NCBI GenBank assembly: GCA_017562135.1 | Contig: QEYB01000692.1 | Location: 1-64,000, forward strand | Length of the DNA: 64,000 nucleotides | From: Dipylidium caninum | Lineage: Eukaryota; Platyhelminthes; Cestoda; Cyclophyllidea; Dipylidiidae | Direction of reading: 5' to 3' | Shown: one piece after another, positions 35,634 through 46,039 of the stretch | Position numbering within the stretch: position 1 is the first letter of the stretch | Layout: each line of letters begins with the position of its first letter | The notes under the pieces: model-generated | The model's database searches: none | Told to the model about the DNA's origin: nothing | The model's input: the letters and a program-made list of their open reading frames with translations, nothing else | Position numbers and translations under genes: made by a program

Positions 35634-36026
35634 GAAATGACAGAGGTGAATATAAGAGGAAAGGGTAAAAGGGTGACGAAAGCGGAGGCTGATTATAAGA
35701 GAATGCGTTGGGAGGCATTTTGAAGCATTCGGTTAGACGCACAAAAATATGCCGACTACAGACCTGTCACAAATGTTTTGCATCATCGCTACTTCATGAT
35801 TCGTGCCACGGAAGTGTCAAATATTATGAGACTGACAGAAAGGACGGCGGATTAAGAAGCAGAGTAACTGCGCAGGTGGGGTATGAGAGGGGGAGGAGCA
35901 GCGATGCTGGGAGATAATGCACAAGAAGTGGCAGTGTTGTGTTCGTTCGTTCCTCGCTTTGGCCCGCCCTGCCTTTTCGTGCTCCCAGACACACGGGCAC
36001 CGCATGACAGGCTAAGGAATTCTCCA

Positions 36027-36191
36027 ATGCCCCACAGTTCTAGCGAAGCCAAGTCATTCGAACCAGAACTACGGAAAGACTTTGCGAGGGTCGAGCGAGA
36101 GATAGAACGGAAGAAAGCCAGAAATTCAATGGTGCAAGCGAGCATCACGACAACAACCGTTAAAGGTTTAGACAATGATGGTGGCTCTTAA
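36027..36191 (+). CDS. 54-residue charged helical peptide or exon, unknown
   Basis: From ATG at 36027 the frame reads MPHSSSEAKSFEPELRKDFA, then RVEREIERKKARNSMV, then a threonine stretch, and stops at 36191. The middle has the heptad-like charge pattern of a coiled coil. The frame is open further upstream (to 35883), so this may be the last exon of a longer gene. No promoter was seen. Confidence 0.3.
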   Translation: MPHSSSEAKSFEPELRKDFARVEREIERKKARNSMVQASITTTTVKGLDNDGGS

Positions 36192-36247
36192 CAGGGCCGC
36201 GGGACGCGTTCATTCACCCTCGACATCCTAGTTCAGGACGCAATAGG

Positions 36248-36577
36248 TTGAAGTGGCATTGGAGCCATTCGCTCAGCCACCTACCCGCCACAAGATTACT
36301 CCGCTCAGCTCTACTTCGAGCCGGTGCACTTGGTGACAGTTTTGATGCCCTCCTACACCGCATGCTCGGCCAACTCACCCGGCAACAGGAGGTGCACAGC
36401 CGTCTGGATTTCTCCGCTTGTGATAGTCGACTTCTTGTTGTAGTGCGCCCAGACGACTCGACTCAGCAAGCGATACGCTCGAAGATGTCGTTCACGAAAG
36501 AGTTCATTATTTACATGGCCCGTGAAGAGACGCCGTATTGGCGTGCACCTGACGTAACACCTTGTATATGTAGTTAG
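36248..36577 (+). CDS. 109-residue frame, possible exon, unknown
   Basis: Contains [20 protein letters not shown], then [19 protein letters not shown] and a [11 protein letters not shown] strand-like segment, ending CICS. The text is protein-like and could be downstream coding sequence of the 36.0 kb peptide, but no clean splice pair joins them. No family was recognised. Confidence 0.28.
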   Translation: MKWHWSHSLSHLPATRLLRSALLRAGALGDSFDALLHRMLGQLTRQQEVHSRLDFSACDSRLLVVVRPDDSTQQAIRSKMSFTKEFIIYMAREETPYWRAPDVTPCICS

Positions 36578-36589
36578 CGTAACTCCCCT

Positions 36590-37085
36590 TTCTCCTCCTC
36601 TTCCTTGCTTTGCCCGCCTTCGGTACCTTCACCTGACATCACTTTGGCAGCCATGTCGCATTCCTGTTCGCAGTCGTATTCGTCGTAACAGCGAGGGCGC
36701 GATAGGGCATAGTGCAGCTCAAGGCACCCCAACCCTACTTACCCACTAACAAGATGCGCCACCTCCCAATTCCTCCGTCTCCTCTATTCGGTGTGCATCT
36801 ATCCTCCTACACATGGAAAGAGGCCGTAAATTGACACCCATTTAGCCTTACTTTCCTTGTTGACTTAGTCGCTTAAACACAGACATTACCGTGGCAATTG
36901 AAGTAATTAATAAGAAGAAAATGCCATTGTGGTGGGAATTGAGGGAGAAGGGGTGGAGTCTTCTATTCCGGTGGCAATCGGGATTCCCGAGGGAAGTCGC
37001 GTGGCTAATGGGATGCTGATGTCCCTCAAGCAGTCAACAAACGGCGCATTTACTCTGTCCTTTTCCGCATCCGAAGTGTGCTCGA
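36590..37085. other. no gene seen
   Basis: Short frames only. The K1 repeat begins at the end of this stretch. Confidence 0.4.
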
Positions 37086-37178
37086 CTCTCTCTTTCGAAT
37101 GTATTTATTAAATCAGGAAGAATAATGTAAACAAACAAGGTCATGCATTGGACCTTACCTATACTGATGGGGGAGTAG

Positions 37179-37865
37179 TCAATCAATTAATTGTTCAACT
37201 GCCACTCTATCATACTTATCTTTCGTTTCTCGTCTTTCAACTAGGGAGGCAACAATTTTATCAAGTTCATTATCCTTCTCTTCAGGTGTCAACTTTTCGT
37301 CGTGGGTCACTCGCCTCAGCCATTCCAACCAGTCATAATTCTCCTCCTCATCCGATATTGCTTCAGTTCTTTCCTGGAGCACTTCCTCAGTGAAGGAATA
37401 TTCCTCTCCTTTAACTGGTCCAACACTTCCCTCCATGCGTCTGCGCTTAGGTGGACTGCATCCCCAGTTGTGACGGACCTTTTGGAGGTGATGGGATTCG
37501 GTCAACTTCTTTTCCCGTGCCAACTGCCCTCCTGGCAAATCTTTCCCTCCACCTCCTTTCAAAACACCTTCCTGGCTACCATTGTTGATGGGACTCTGGT
37601 TCTGGCAAGCGCTTGCGTGCGCTGTTAGTGATCCACCAGATCTTACCATAGTGATGTAATCCCCATCCGCTTCAAGGCATTCTGATTCAGTGGGCAGACT
37701 TCTCATAATGTTCTGTTCCGATATGTCATGACCATTTTCATATTCCATACACTTTGTCCCGACGTAACTGCTGCTACTTCCACGGCTCTTCACATCTGGG
37801 ATTTGCGTTGCTTTGCACTCAGTGTTTCTGCCCGCCTGAACGGACTTTTCGGAGGCGAAAATCAT
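37179..37865 (-). CDS. 228-residue frame in K1 (longest in window), unknown
   Basis: ATG at 37865 opens 228 codons. In order it has a serine-rich start, a glycine/lysine stretch (GVLKGGGGKDLPGGQLAREK), a short basic patch (PPKRRRMEG) like a nuclear localisation signal, and an acidic C-terminal part with TEAISDEEENYDWLEWLRRV, then LTPEEKDNELDKIVASLVER. The C-terminal end matches K3, where it is broken. The start matches K2 (VQAGRNTECKA against VQEKERTECKA), where the good frame extends further upstream (SKLRTVSIWPRTDP). The K1 counterpart (SRLRIVTIWPRND) is out of frame by one base, so the K1 gene is probably frameshifted at its 5' end. Nuclear location is an inference from the basic patch. 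Confidence 0.4.
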   Translation of the reverse strand: MIFASEKSVQAGRNTECKATQIPDVKSRGSSSSYVGTKCMEYENGHDISEQNIMRSLPTESECLEADGDYITMVRSGGSLTAHASACQNQSPINNGSQEGVLKGGGGKDLPGGQLAREKKLTESHHLQKVRHNWGCSPPKRRRMEGSVGPVKGEEYSFTEEVLQERTEAISDEEENYDWLEWLRRVTHDEKLTPEEKDNELDKIVASLVERRETKDKYDRVAVEQLID

Positions 37866-38047
37866 TACGTGGCCAGATGGTCACAATTCGCAGTCTGGAA
37901 ATGCTGAGAGAGGCTTTTGCGAGGGTAGGAGAGGCTTTTTGTTTTTTCGATATTGTTCTACTGCTTGCACAGTAGTTTCCTGGGTGGCGGCAACGCAAGG
38001 GGCAATTTCTGTGATTTTTACCTCCGATGTGTCAAGCACCTTGGTCC

Positions 38048-38200
38048 TCAACCGGTCATGGGATTAAGGAGGTTTTCGGGATCGGCGCTATAAGACTTCC
38101 TCTTTCTCAGGAAACGCTTCCACTTATGCCACAGCAACGTGACAGCTTCGCGTCGGCCATGAGATTCAGACTTGCTCCGGGAAGAACGTGCATTGCCCAT
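38048..38200 (-). pseudogene. upstream part of the K gene: MGN head with LWHKWKR helix
   Basis: ATG at 38200 opens 50 codons: MGNARSSRSKSESHG, then AVTLLWHKWKRFLRKRK and a stop at 38048. In K2 the matching frame on the minus strand (about 54185-54080) reads VARTSSKSDPNG, then AVTSLWKKWKRLMRRRM, so the AVT.LW.KWKR..R.R core is conserved. A one-base frame change after PENLLNP leads to a segment (KITEIAPCVAATQETTVQ, minus strand near 38010-37955) that also recurs in K2 (KFTEVSLGL..QELTVQ). The head glycine could be acylated. I infer one ancestral gene of roughly 300 codons running from here into the 228-residue frame, now broken. Confidence 0.4.
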
Positions 38201-38609
38201 CGTCGAAGAAGAGTTTTAAAGACGCCAATCAATAATTCCTAGGTCAAACGCTTCCATTGTTTTACGAATATCGATTTTCCACTTGTCATTTCTTCGTCAA
38301 CTGTCTGAAACACTGCACAAATAAAGTGTTGAAGTAAAATGTTATTCATGGGAAAGGTTAGCTTTATCCATGTCCTGCATGGATGACCGTTTCGCATGCG
38401 CTATTGCCAGCGTCAAGAGAGCTTTTTGTTAGGGTATTTACAGTCAAGTTAAAATTTCTTGCCTCATTCTCCACTACTGGTCTCCACGATCTTTCAATCA
38501 GCAAAACCAATTCATTTAAAGCTTCCCTGCATGCAATAGATGGGAGGCATGTAAATTTTCCTTCCCACTCAAAGTGTGCAATTTCTACTCTTTGAACATC
38601 ACCTGCGGA

Positions 38610-39080
38610 ACGTTTAGCAGGGTAGGACGGGCATAAATGCTACAAATACTGACACGAGATATAAGTTACCAGACTCATTAGAGGCCGTTAATATGGTTTT
38701 TCCGAAGGCGGCCGCTCTACGCACATAATGTTAAAACTTCAGGCTTTCGGTGAAACAGTGCTGACTCCCGCTTTGCCTGCTGCAACCAGACAGGCAGACA
38801 TAGCCACGAGTCACAAGTTATTATTAGTACTCTTCGGGACAGCGTTTTAGTTTGTGAGTGTTTACTTGCCTATCCTCGATGCTTGGTATTTGTCAAGATT
38901 ATTTTTGACCATAAATTCTCACCACCTCTGTAGTTGACGCGTATTAATTCGTGGCACCGTGGCGCAAAGTTCGTAGGAAGGGAGAACAAATAGTTTACTG
39001 AGTGGACTTGTACCCCTTATCGTCGAAGCGCATTGGTTAGAGAGTTGTCAAATCATAGCGGGCAAACTGAGGGGCAATTA
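38610..39080. other. no gene seen
   Basis: No frame of note and no repeat partner recognised between K1 and R1. Confidence 0.4.
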
Positions 39081-39084
39081 CGCC

Positions 39085-39550
39085 AGTTTGTGCTGGTGAA
39101 GCATTGCTCCAGGCCTTTGACCGTTCTTCCAGAACAATTATTTTGCTCCCACGGAAAAGAAAGCAAAATTGCTTCCTAAGTTAAACGTGATATCTTTGTT
39201 AGGCAGTGGTGATGTCTATGACGAATCCTAAAAGACGTGCGAGCAAGTAATAGTCAGATTTAATACTGGAATATATCCTTTTTGTAAGAATAAGTCTTTG
39301 TTTAGTTTGGGAAATTTTGTTCTCGGGAGAGGAATTTCACACCCTCGACAAGGTACTTCCTGTCCTACCGAAGCGAAGCAGCTGTCCACTGAAGCTTCTG
39401 AGACTCATCAGATTAAGATGAGATGTGGATTGTTATAAGTTCCATTTTCTAAAGAACTTTAAGTGGCTTATTTGATGCAATGAGTATTTGCACAATGATT
39501 CCACGTGTGCTCCACTTCTGCTTTTCTTTAAAATCCTTTTCCTGTGCGGT
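39085..39550 (+). repeat. R repeat, copy R1
   Basis: Aligns with 41500-41965: GAACAATTATTTTGCT, AATATATCCTTT..GTAAGAA, CTTTGTTTAGT, TTTCACA.CCTCGAC.AGGT, CCGAAGC..AGC and AAGTGGCTTATTTGA. Period to R2 is about 2.4 kb. Confidence 0.8.
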
Positions 39551-40439
39551 GTGCGCTTGCGTTAAGCGTGAGAGGTGGACTAGGGAGTGATGTGGGAATG
39601 AAATTGACAAGAAGTGACAGTGTTAGTTCAAGAAAAGTGTTTCGATTAAGTTTCGTTAGTTGTATGTCCACTCATTTAACCTCTTGAAGAAGGACCTCCA
39701 CACCCCACGCACTCTCGAGGACCTTTTGTCCGGGTAGAGGTCCTGGCAGGGGGCGCAGTGGAGAGCGAAAATATGTAACGCGCATTCTCGCGAGAATGTG
39801 ATCGCTTCACACGCGTAATGGTGGAGTGGAGCACGCAAGAAGACACTATCTGGAGATGTTCCTCGTGTCTGATGAGAAATGTGAGTAAATGTCTCCTGTG
39901 AATCAGATAATTCATCACTGAAGAAGAATCCTGCTGAATGCATAACGACTTCTAGCCACACATTATACAGAGGCAACAGCATGATCTTGCGATAAGCAAA
40001 AATCCTCAACCTGCTTCGAACTTGTCAAAGAGGAACGCCCAACCAATTGTCTCCATGTTGCTCGCCTTCACTCGCATACTTCATTTAAAGGACCTAACCG
40101 TTTCCAAATGCTACTTGCCGAAAGGTACATTCGATCCCGGCCTCTGAGACAAAGCCTTGCTTCTCCCCTTCTCTTCTTATCCAAGGTGAATTGAAATTGT
40201 CACGGCAACAGCGGCCTAATCACAGTTCCGTCCACCACTCCTGAATGAAGAGGCCGGTGAGGATGGAGGTAGGGAAGTGAGAGGAAGTCGAATTTGAGAG
40301 AAAGGAGATTTTTGAGTGTAGAAAGCGTTAATGTAAGTGAAAAAGTTTTCACGTCCAATGAGCATTGGAGAGCTCCACGAAATGGTGCATAGCTGAAAGC
40401 AATGGTCATGGGAGCAGAAGTTTCGGCCATTGTCGCGAT

Positions 40440-40965
40440 TACGGAGGGTTGAGGCAGCAGTTAGTCCAGTGCAGTTCGATGTTCCACGTTTACTCACTTT
40501 CACCACTCCTGTACATTGTTCTCACCGTCTGTTAAACTCTCCTTCCTTCTCCAACCTAGACCTCCATCTCCTCCCCGCCATCACTCAGCGCTGGGCAGTC
40601 AAATCAGAGGTGTGCGCGAACTTCGATCAAGAATAAGAGGCTTCGATTAAATTGCTTTCGTTCGTAAATGGTCTGAGACATACGCTGATTTCGTCCATGT
40701 ACTGGGTGGTATGCCGAATTTCAATTGAGAAGACGTCAGGCGTGAATAAAACTCATCACCTGACAAGCACAGTTGACCAGTGAGCTCGTAGGCGACTTAA
40801 CCATTCGGAGTTGACGCGTGCCTGCTCCTCTGGAAACTTCAGCTTATATGAGGAACAGGTAGGCACTGCCAGTGGCGCTTCTCCATTGTGTCTACTCGAT
40901 GCTCAAACCCTTACTGCCTCGACGTAGCGGTGGCGATTTCTCCTTCGCAACCGACTTTGTGTGAG
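40440..40965 (+). repeat. E family repeat, copy E3 (internal deletion)
   Basis: Matches E6 from 61290 (CACCACTC..CTGTACATT, TAAGAGGC.TC.AATT.AATTGCTTT, AATGGTCTGAGA, AGCTCGTAGG) to TGCCTCGA.GTAGCGGTGGCG. The promoter part is reduced to CTTATATGAGG; the initiator segment is missing, so this copy is probably silent. Confidence 0.7.
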
Positions 40966-40969
40966 CGGG

Positions 40970-41495
40970 CAGCGTGAAGTAAAGTGCGCAGAAGTATAAT
41001 ATCGTTTGACCGACCTGAGGCAGAGGAACAGTGCATATGGTTAAAAAGAAGAAACATGAGTGTTGGCCTAACGAGGAGAGTAGCTGAAATGTCCGGAGTA
41101 ATTACCGAGGGGACTGCAGACATCGGATTAATCAAAGGGTTGAAAACAAAAGAACTAGTGTAATGGACTTAAGGTAAGGAGCTACAAAGCAAACTGTTCT
41201 AAGTCTCAACATAGAGGCATATTTTATCCTTCTTATGATGAATATTTGAAAGTTGAAGTGTGTGAAGGTAAAGAGTGATGAGAATTCGTGGGCTGGAGGA
41301 GAGTTTAAATGCGAGGCTGGGCCCGCACTTAAGGTGGGGCACACCTCCGATGTCCTCTCTTTCGTCGTACATTTCTTACTTCGGGGGATCGCGGCTACCG
41401 ACAGTGTTCCATCGCATCCCTAACTGTTTGAGACACCCCCAAAAGGCTTACTCAGTGAACATCTTCCCTTCCGTACGGAAGCTCAAGTCTTTGTC
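40970..41495. other. no gene seen
   Basis: Spacer of the R+E unit. Frames under 75 codons only. Confidence 0.4.
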
Positions 41496-41499
41496 CTGA

Positions 41500-41965
41500 A
41501 GTTTGTGTTGGTAAAGTACTGCCTCAGCCCTTTTTGCCCATTCCTCCGGAACAATTATTTTGCTTTAAAGAAAAGGAAGCAAAAATTGCTACAAGGTACT
41601 GTACGGTAATTTTGTTGGGCAATGATAAATTGTATGGCTAAATGCCAAAAGTGTACGAGGAAGCAACAGTCGCATTTAATGCTGCAATATATCCTTTCGT
41701 AAGAAGATACCTTTGTTTAGTGTAGACAATCTTTACTCGGAAGAGGACTTTCACATCCTCGACTAGGTGCTTCATGTTATACTGAACCGAAGCAGCGGTC
41801 AACAAAAAGCCCTGAGGCCAGTCGGATTAAGGTGGGTTACTAGCATGTCCTAAGTCTCTTTCTTAAAGGATTTTAAGTGGCTTATTTGACGTAAAAATGT
41901 AGTTGCACCAGGGTTTTCAGATATGCTTTACTGTAGCCCTCCTTAAATTCCTTTTCTGGCTTTGG
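41500..41965 (+). repeat. R repeat, copy R2
   Basis: Second copy of R1 in the same orientation. It is followed about 0.6 kb later by E4, as R1 is followed by E3, so R+E is a tandem unit of about 2.1 to 2.5 kb. Confidence 0.8.
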
Positions 41966-42589
41966 CTTGGCTTTATTAGGTGTAGTCAGCTTTTTGGCCC
42001 GCCCGATGCCTTCTGATCAACTTTTTCAAATAATAAGGAGGAAGGATATTAGCTTTACAAGTGGGGTGAGTGAGCACATGTCGGTCAGTCTCTCATTCCA
42101 TTCCGCAAAATCAAACTAATAGCACAACCGCGTTGTGGATCTTCTGCAGACCCGCCTCCAACGGGCGAGAATTGTGATGTTTGAGGAGCCTTGAGTTCCC
42201 CCTCCAATGTCCCTTCTGCAAAACGGACGGTGTTTTGTTGGAAAACCATAACGGCCACAGTGGTGGATGTAGCCATTAAGACTGAGCAGTGGATGGCTAG
42301 AGTCGAGAGATTAAAGAAGGAGAAGTACGGCGAGGTATGGGGTACACGCTTCCTCTTACCAAATTGTCTGGTTTAATAAGGGTAGGTATATAGTAGCCTC
42401 ACAACTTTTGCCATTGATCACTTCGTCAGCCAGTCTTCGCATTTCGTTCAAAAAATCAAGCTAAAGGCACACAGGCGTTACCTCTCTTCGTGAAGTCGTA
42501 AAGCCGAGGTGCTAACTTCGCTGCCACGACGAGATTTTCAAACTCCGAAAGACGCCTTGTGAACAGAATGTGGCCGAATCACATCTTCC

Positions 42590-44610
42590 ACTTATAACTC
42601 AATTCGACCTATTGCGTTCTCTCGGCCAACATTTCCTGAGTAGTGTTAAGCCGTAGTCTACGCACCTGCCCATGTTTTGAGCGGCAAGCGGAGTTTCAAT
42701 CGAGAAGACGTTGGCCGTCAACTGACTTGCAGTCACACTTGACCAGTGATAAATGTCAGGGAACAGACTGATGGAAGATAGCGACAGGTCTCCAGTCTCC
42801 GCAATCTCGAGTGCCACCCCCTGACAGTGTGAGTTGAAGTCGAAGGAAGCTGATCGACGTTTGGGACTATTGAAGGCTCCGCCACACGGCTTCCCTCAGT
42901 TCAATCATTTGAGCGCTGCAAGTGGCACTTATCAATTGGTCCTATCACGCTCCGATTTGTGCTTTAAGGTACAGAAAATGCAAGCTGAAAGAGAGTCGCT
43001 GAAAGCTGACAAATCACTGGCCGTGCAGTCTCCAGTCCACTCCACTATTACTGTCTCGACGCACCAGTAGCCATTTCCGTCTGCTTTAGAAACGTCGGAA
43101 AGCAAGGCTTCATTGGGGACCACAACCGGAAAGGAAATTCTTGACCGACTTTCCGTGCCAAAGAGATGTGCCGTCAAATGTGCAGCTATAGGAGTGTTGG
43201 GTGGTGATGCTTTCCTCCTCTGGCAAAAGAAGCGCAAGTCTTAGTCTGCCAAGTGTCTACATCATGGCAGTAGCACCCTCTCTCCCCTCACCTCAATTGC
43301 CCACTCGTAATCGCATCAGCCACGGCTTTATGTCGATACAACTTCGTCTTGTCACACACGAGTGATTTCGTCCCCTCATTGTTGGCAGGAGCGCTGTGTT
43401 CACCAAACGGACCGATGTTTCTGTTTGCCCTTCGTGTAGTGCATGTGTGATTTGTAGGATGCATTTTCTACAGTCCTCTCGCAAAAGCCGACGGATGGTC
43501 CCGCCTTGTCAAAGTTAAAAGAGGCACGAAAGGTGTATAAGATTTGACCTGCTTCTTCACTGTCACACTACAGTGAGCCCGTTTTCTCTGCACAACACCG
43601 TTATCGTACTTATTTGCCTCAATAGAGCCAGACAATCCCATTAGAGTGCGAAAAGAGTGTACTCAATGGTGAAATAGCGTTTCTAATAAGGTGTGGCGTA
43701 CGTTTGACACCAACTCTTGGCCTCCGACTGCTTGCTGCAACTTCTCAAATTCGATTTTGGCGATTGCGACGCGGAAAGGTGTCTTTGAAGCCGACGTGAG
43801 ATTTCACTTCAACCACCTCCCTTCAGCAGTCTTTTGGCAGACTTTCATTAAAATTCCCATTGACAGACTAACCGTCTATCTAGCTGCCGCTGCGATTATT
43901 ATTGTTTCTGAATCATTTTATTTGGGAAGTAACTAAAGATGAAACAATAGAACACCGAGTACAACACAAATGTAGTATGCAAACACGAGAAACGGACCGT
44001 CTGCAGGCGTCGGCAGCACCACCATTCCTTGAACTTGGAAAAAGAAACGGTTTAATTCATCTTCTCAACGAGCTCCACACTTCCCACACAAACACTGGCA
44101 AATGGAGAGCATGGCTTCTTCCTCCAACTCTTCTTAAATAGGTCCACACGTGGGGCAGTTTCTTTTGACTGCATCTCAAACTGTCTAGACGAGCAGGCAC
44201 TTGACGTTGCAGAGGATGGATAGTAGTCGTTGACGACGGGTAGTTAACTGTCGACGAGTCTCACCTCTCCACAGCGACTTGGTGATGTCTTCTCCAAATT
44301 GAAACTCCGCTCATCATCTCTCACTACATGAGAGGCAACTAGCGTAATTATCAGCCATTTTTACACACAATGCAAAAATCAACTCGAAACCTGTTGACCC
44401 TCAATTAAATTACACAGCTCATTTGCCCACGAAAATCGGTGAATTAACCTACTTGATTCGAGAATGGAACGATTCTTGAACGTGTGAGAGGGGAGGCTGG
44501 CGGAAAAGAAATCCTCTTGCAAGAGAGATAACCGGGGAAAAAGACGTAATATCGAGTCGGCGAAGGAAACAATGGGGGAGTGAGTAGACGTAGAACAGCT
44601 AATTGTACTC
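42590..44610 (+). repeat. E family repeat, copy E4, with downstream flank shared with E6
   Basis: The E part (42590-43165) carries AGTTTCAAT..GAGAAGACGT, ACTTGACCAGTGA, the promoter and CTTCATTGGGGACCACAACCGG. Beyond it, 43610-43800 (GTGTGGCGT.CGTTTGA.ACCAA.TCTTGG, TCTCA.A.T..TTTTGGCGA) matches 62740-62890. The block 44525-44600 (AATATCGAGTC, GAGTGAGTAGAC) matches 63915-63985. E4 and E6 therefore share a unit longer than 2 kb, different from the E1/E2 downstream part. Confidence 0.7.
42868..42898 (+). promoter_or_regulatory. core promoter of E4
   Basis: TATTGAAG at 42868-42875 and the A of CCCTCAGTTC at 42898 are 30 bases apart. The TATA box has one change from TATTTAAG; the spacing is kept. 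Confidence 0.45.
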
Positions 44611-44811
44611 ACCGCTGTGGGTGCCAGTGTAATTTCAAAGATTGTCACGAAGCATCCACCGACCAAAAAATCAACAGCCTACAGCCTCCAAACCCATGGG
44701 ACACACTACTCGCGCAGCACTCCATCACCGCGGCAAACTGGCTGTCTTCCTCTGCCAAGACTGTTGCCTTACAACTCTGCACGACTTCGTCGAGTTGGCC
44801 GACGCTCATTC

Positions 44812-45174
44812 CTACGCACAAACGCTTTCTATACTCAAATCTCTCCTTCTTCTCCAATTTTCCTGCCTCTCATTTGCCCACTGCCTAACTTCTCCAGTGT
44901 CTTCTGAGGTGATCGAGTCATTCCGTAACACCGAAAGTCGATGAAGGCGAGTTTTAGGTAATGAAGGTCCACATCGTTTTGTCAAATCTGACAGTTTGCT
45001 CCAATTCATACCATTAGAAGTTCGTCCGGTTGTCGAGGGCGGCCATTGCTCACTGCGAATATCCGTACGTACCGTCGGTGGCAAACCATGACGTGTGAAC
45101 TGGAAATGGCGGCGCTTAGGAGGTCGGTGGCATTTCGATGGATGATGGTGACACGTCAGACACCCAACGGCCAA
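44812..45174 (-). CDS. 120-residue frame, unknown
   Basis: Open minus-strand frame with a CLTCHHHPSKCHRPPKRR metal-site-like N-terminal stretch and a charged C-terminal half. It lacks an ATG at its start (TTG). Part of the overlapping plus strand is open in three frames (44580-44944), so the evidence is poor. Confidence 0.18.
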   Translation of the reverse strand: MAVGCLTCHHHPSKCHRPPKRRHFQFTRHGLPPTVRTDIRSEQWPPSTTGRTSNGMNWSKLSDLTKRCGPSLPKTRLHRLSVLRNDSITSEDTGEVRQWANERQENWRRRRDLSIESVCA

Positions 45175-45309
45175 TCAGGATTGCGACCTTAGGAATGACA
45201 AAAAATAAAGCTCGTGACTGGGTCAGAGGACTATTGGAGGTCGGGGAGAGAAGAATGTTGAAAATGGGCGTGTTTTGACTGCTACAACTCGCCTTTAATC
45301 GTGATCAGC

Positions 45310-45537
45310 TCGAAAGACACGTCCAGTACAAACTTCGCCTTTACGGCCAACAGCAGCGACAGCGAGGTTGCCGTGGAGGATAACGGAGATGAGGAAATTG
45401 GCGAAATAACTGAGGAAGACTTTAGGCGTAGTCTTAGTACAACCTTGAAACATTTCATTAAAAATCAATTATCAAATGCAGAGCTTCAATGCTTCTACTC
45501 CTGCCTGCAAGAAGAGTTATCGCACAAGCTGGTGTGA
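45310..45537 (+). CDS. acidic exon or small gene, unknown
   Basis: The stretch after a TGATCAG acceptor-like site at 45303-45309 is open to a stop at 45535. It reads SSKDTSSTNFAFTANSSDS, an acidic run (VEDNGDEEIGEITEEDF), then a helical segment (LSTTLKHFIKNQLSNAEL, then QCFYSCLQEELSHKLV). The end GGTGTGAGT could be a splice donor (GTGAGT) or the natural stop. Upstream on the same strand stand a GGCCAATCAGG box (45168-45178) and an ATAAAG-rich stretch near 45205. No ATG is in frame, so an upstream exon would be required. No family was recognised. Confidence 0.35.
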   Translation, partial: SKDTSSTNFAFTANSSDSEVAVEDNGDEEIGEITEEDFRRSLSTTLKHFIKNQLSNAELQCFYSCLQEELSHKLV

Positions 45538-45539
45538 GT

Positions 45540-46035
45540 TGCCTCTATGCAGACGGCAATTTCACAAGGAAGAATTTGGAAAGCCCTGAAGAAGAGCATG
45601 GTCGAATCATAATAAATCGTCCAAATACGAGGAACGGGCATGTGAGAAGAGGCATTAGCAAGGAAACACGGTGTCATGTCCCTAACATCTCCCCAATTTC
45701 GGCACATACTTTCGTCATGCAGCAGCCGCCTTAGCCCACATACCGCGGAATTTCCTGCCCCATACTTTCCTTTCGCTTTCGCCCCCACACATTTCTAATT
45801 TTTCGCACCAAGTACTATGTAATTATGACATTGTCCGCATGCGTGGGTTCAATGACGCATTGAAATGAAGCTGGCTACATGGGGAAATGATGGGAGAAAA
45901 AAATAATTCTGCGAAAATGATGGGAAAATGCATGCCCTACGGGGTGTACAGGAAAAAGGAAGCAACTCGGAATGGTGTTCTCACAGGCGAACATGCAATA
46001 CCTAACGGGTCCGCAAAATGTAAGGTCTCATGGTA
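45540..46035. other. no gene seen
   Basis: Overlapping frames on both strands at 45489-45788, none recognisable; nothing after that. Confidence 0.35.
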
Positions 46036-46039
46036 GGGA

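Larger units (their letters stand above)
37090..38600 (-). repeat. K family repeat, copy K1 (largest)
   Basis: Three parts recur elsewhere: 37090-37360 in K3 (4930-5210), 37780-38200 in K2 (53830-54205), and 38310-38530 (CAAATAA.GTGTTGAAG, CATGTC.TGC.TGGA, TTTCGCATGC, AGCGTCAA.AGAG) at 52727-52930. In K2 the last part lies on the other side, with G in between, so K2 has been rearranged relative to K1. The coding direction is minus. Confidence 0.7.

Noticed and set aside
44580..44944. Three overlapping plus-strand frames of about 100 codons
   Set aside because: All three frames and the opposite strand are open at once, which indicates base composition rather than coding.
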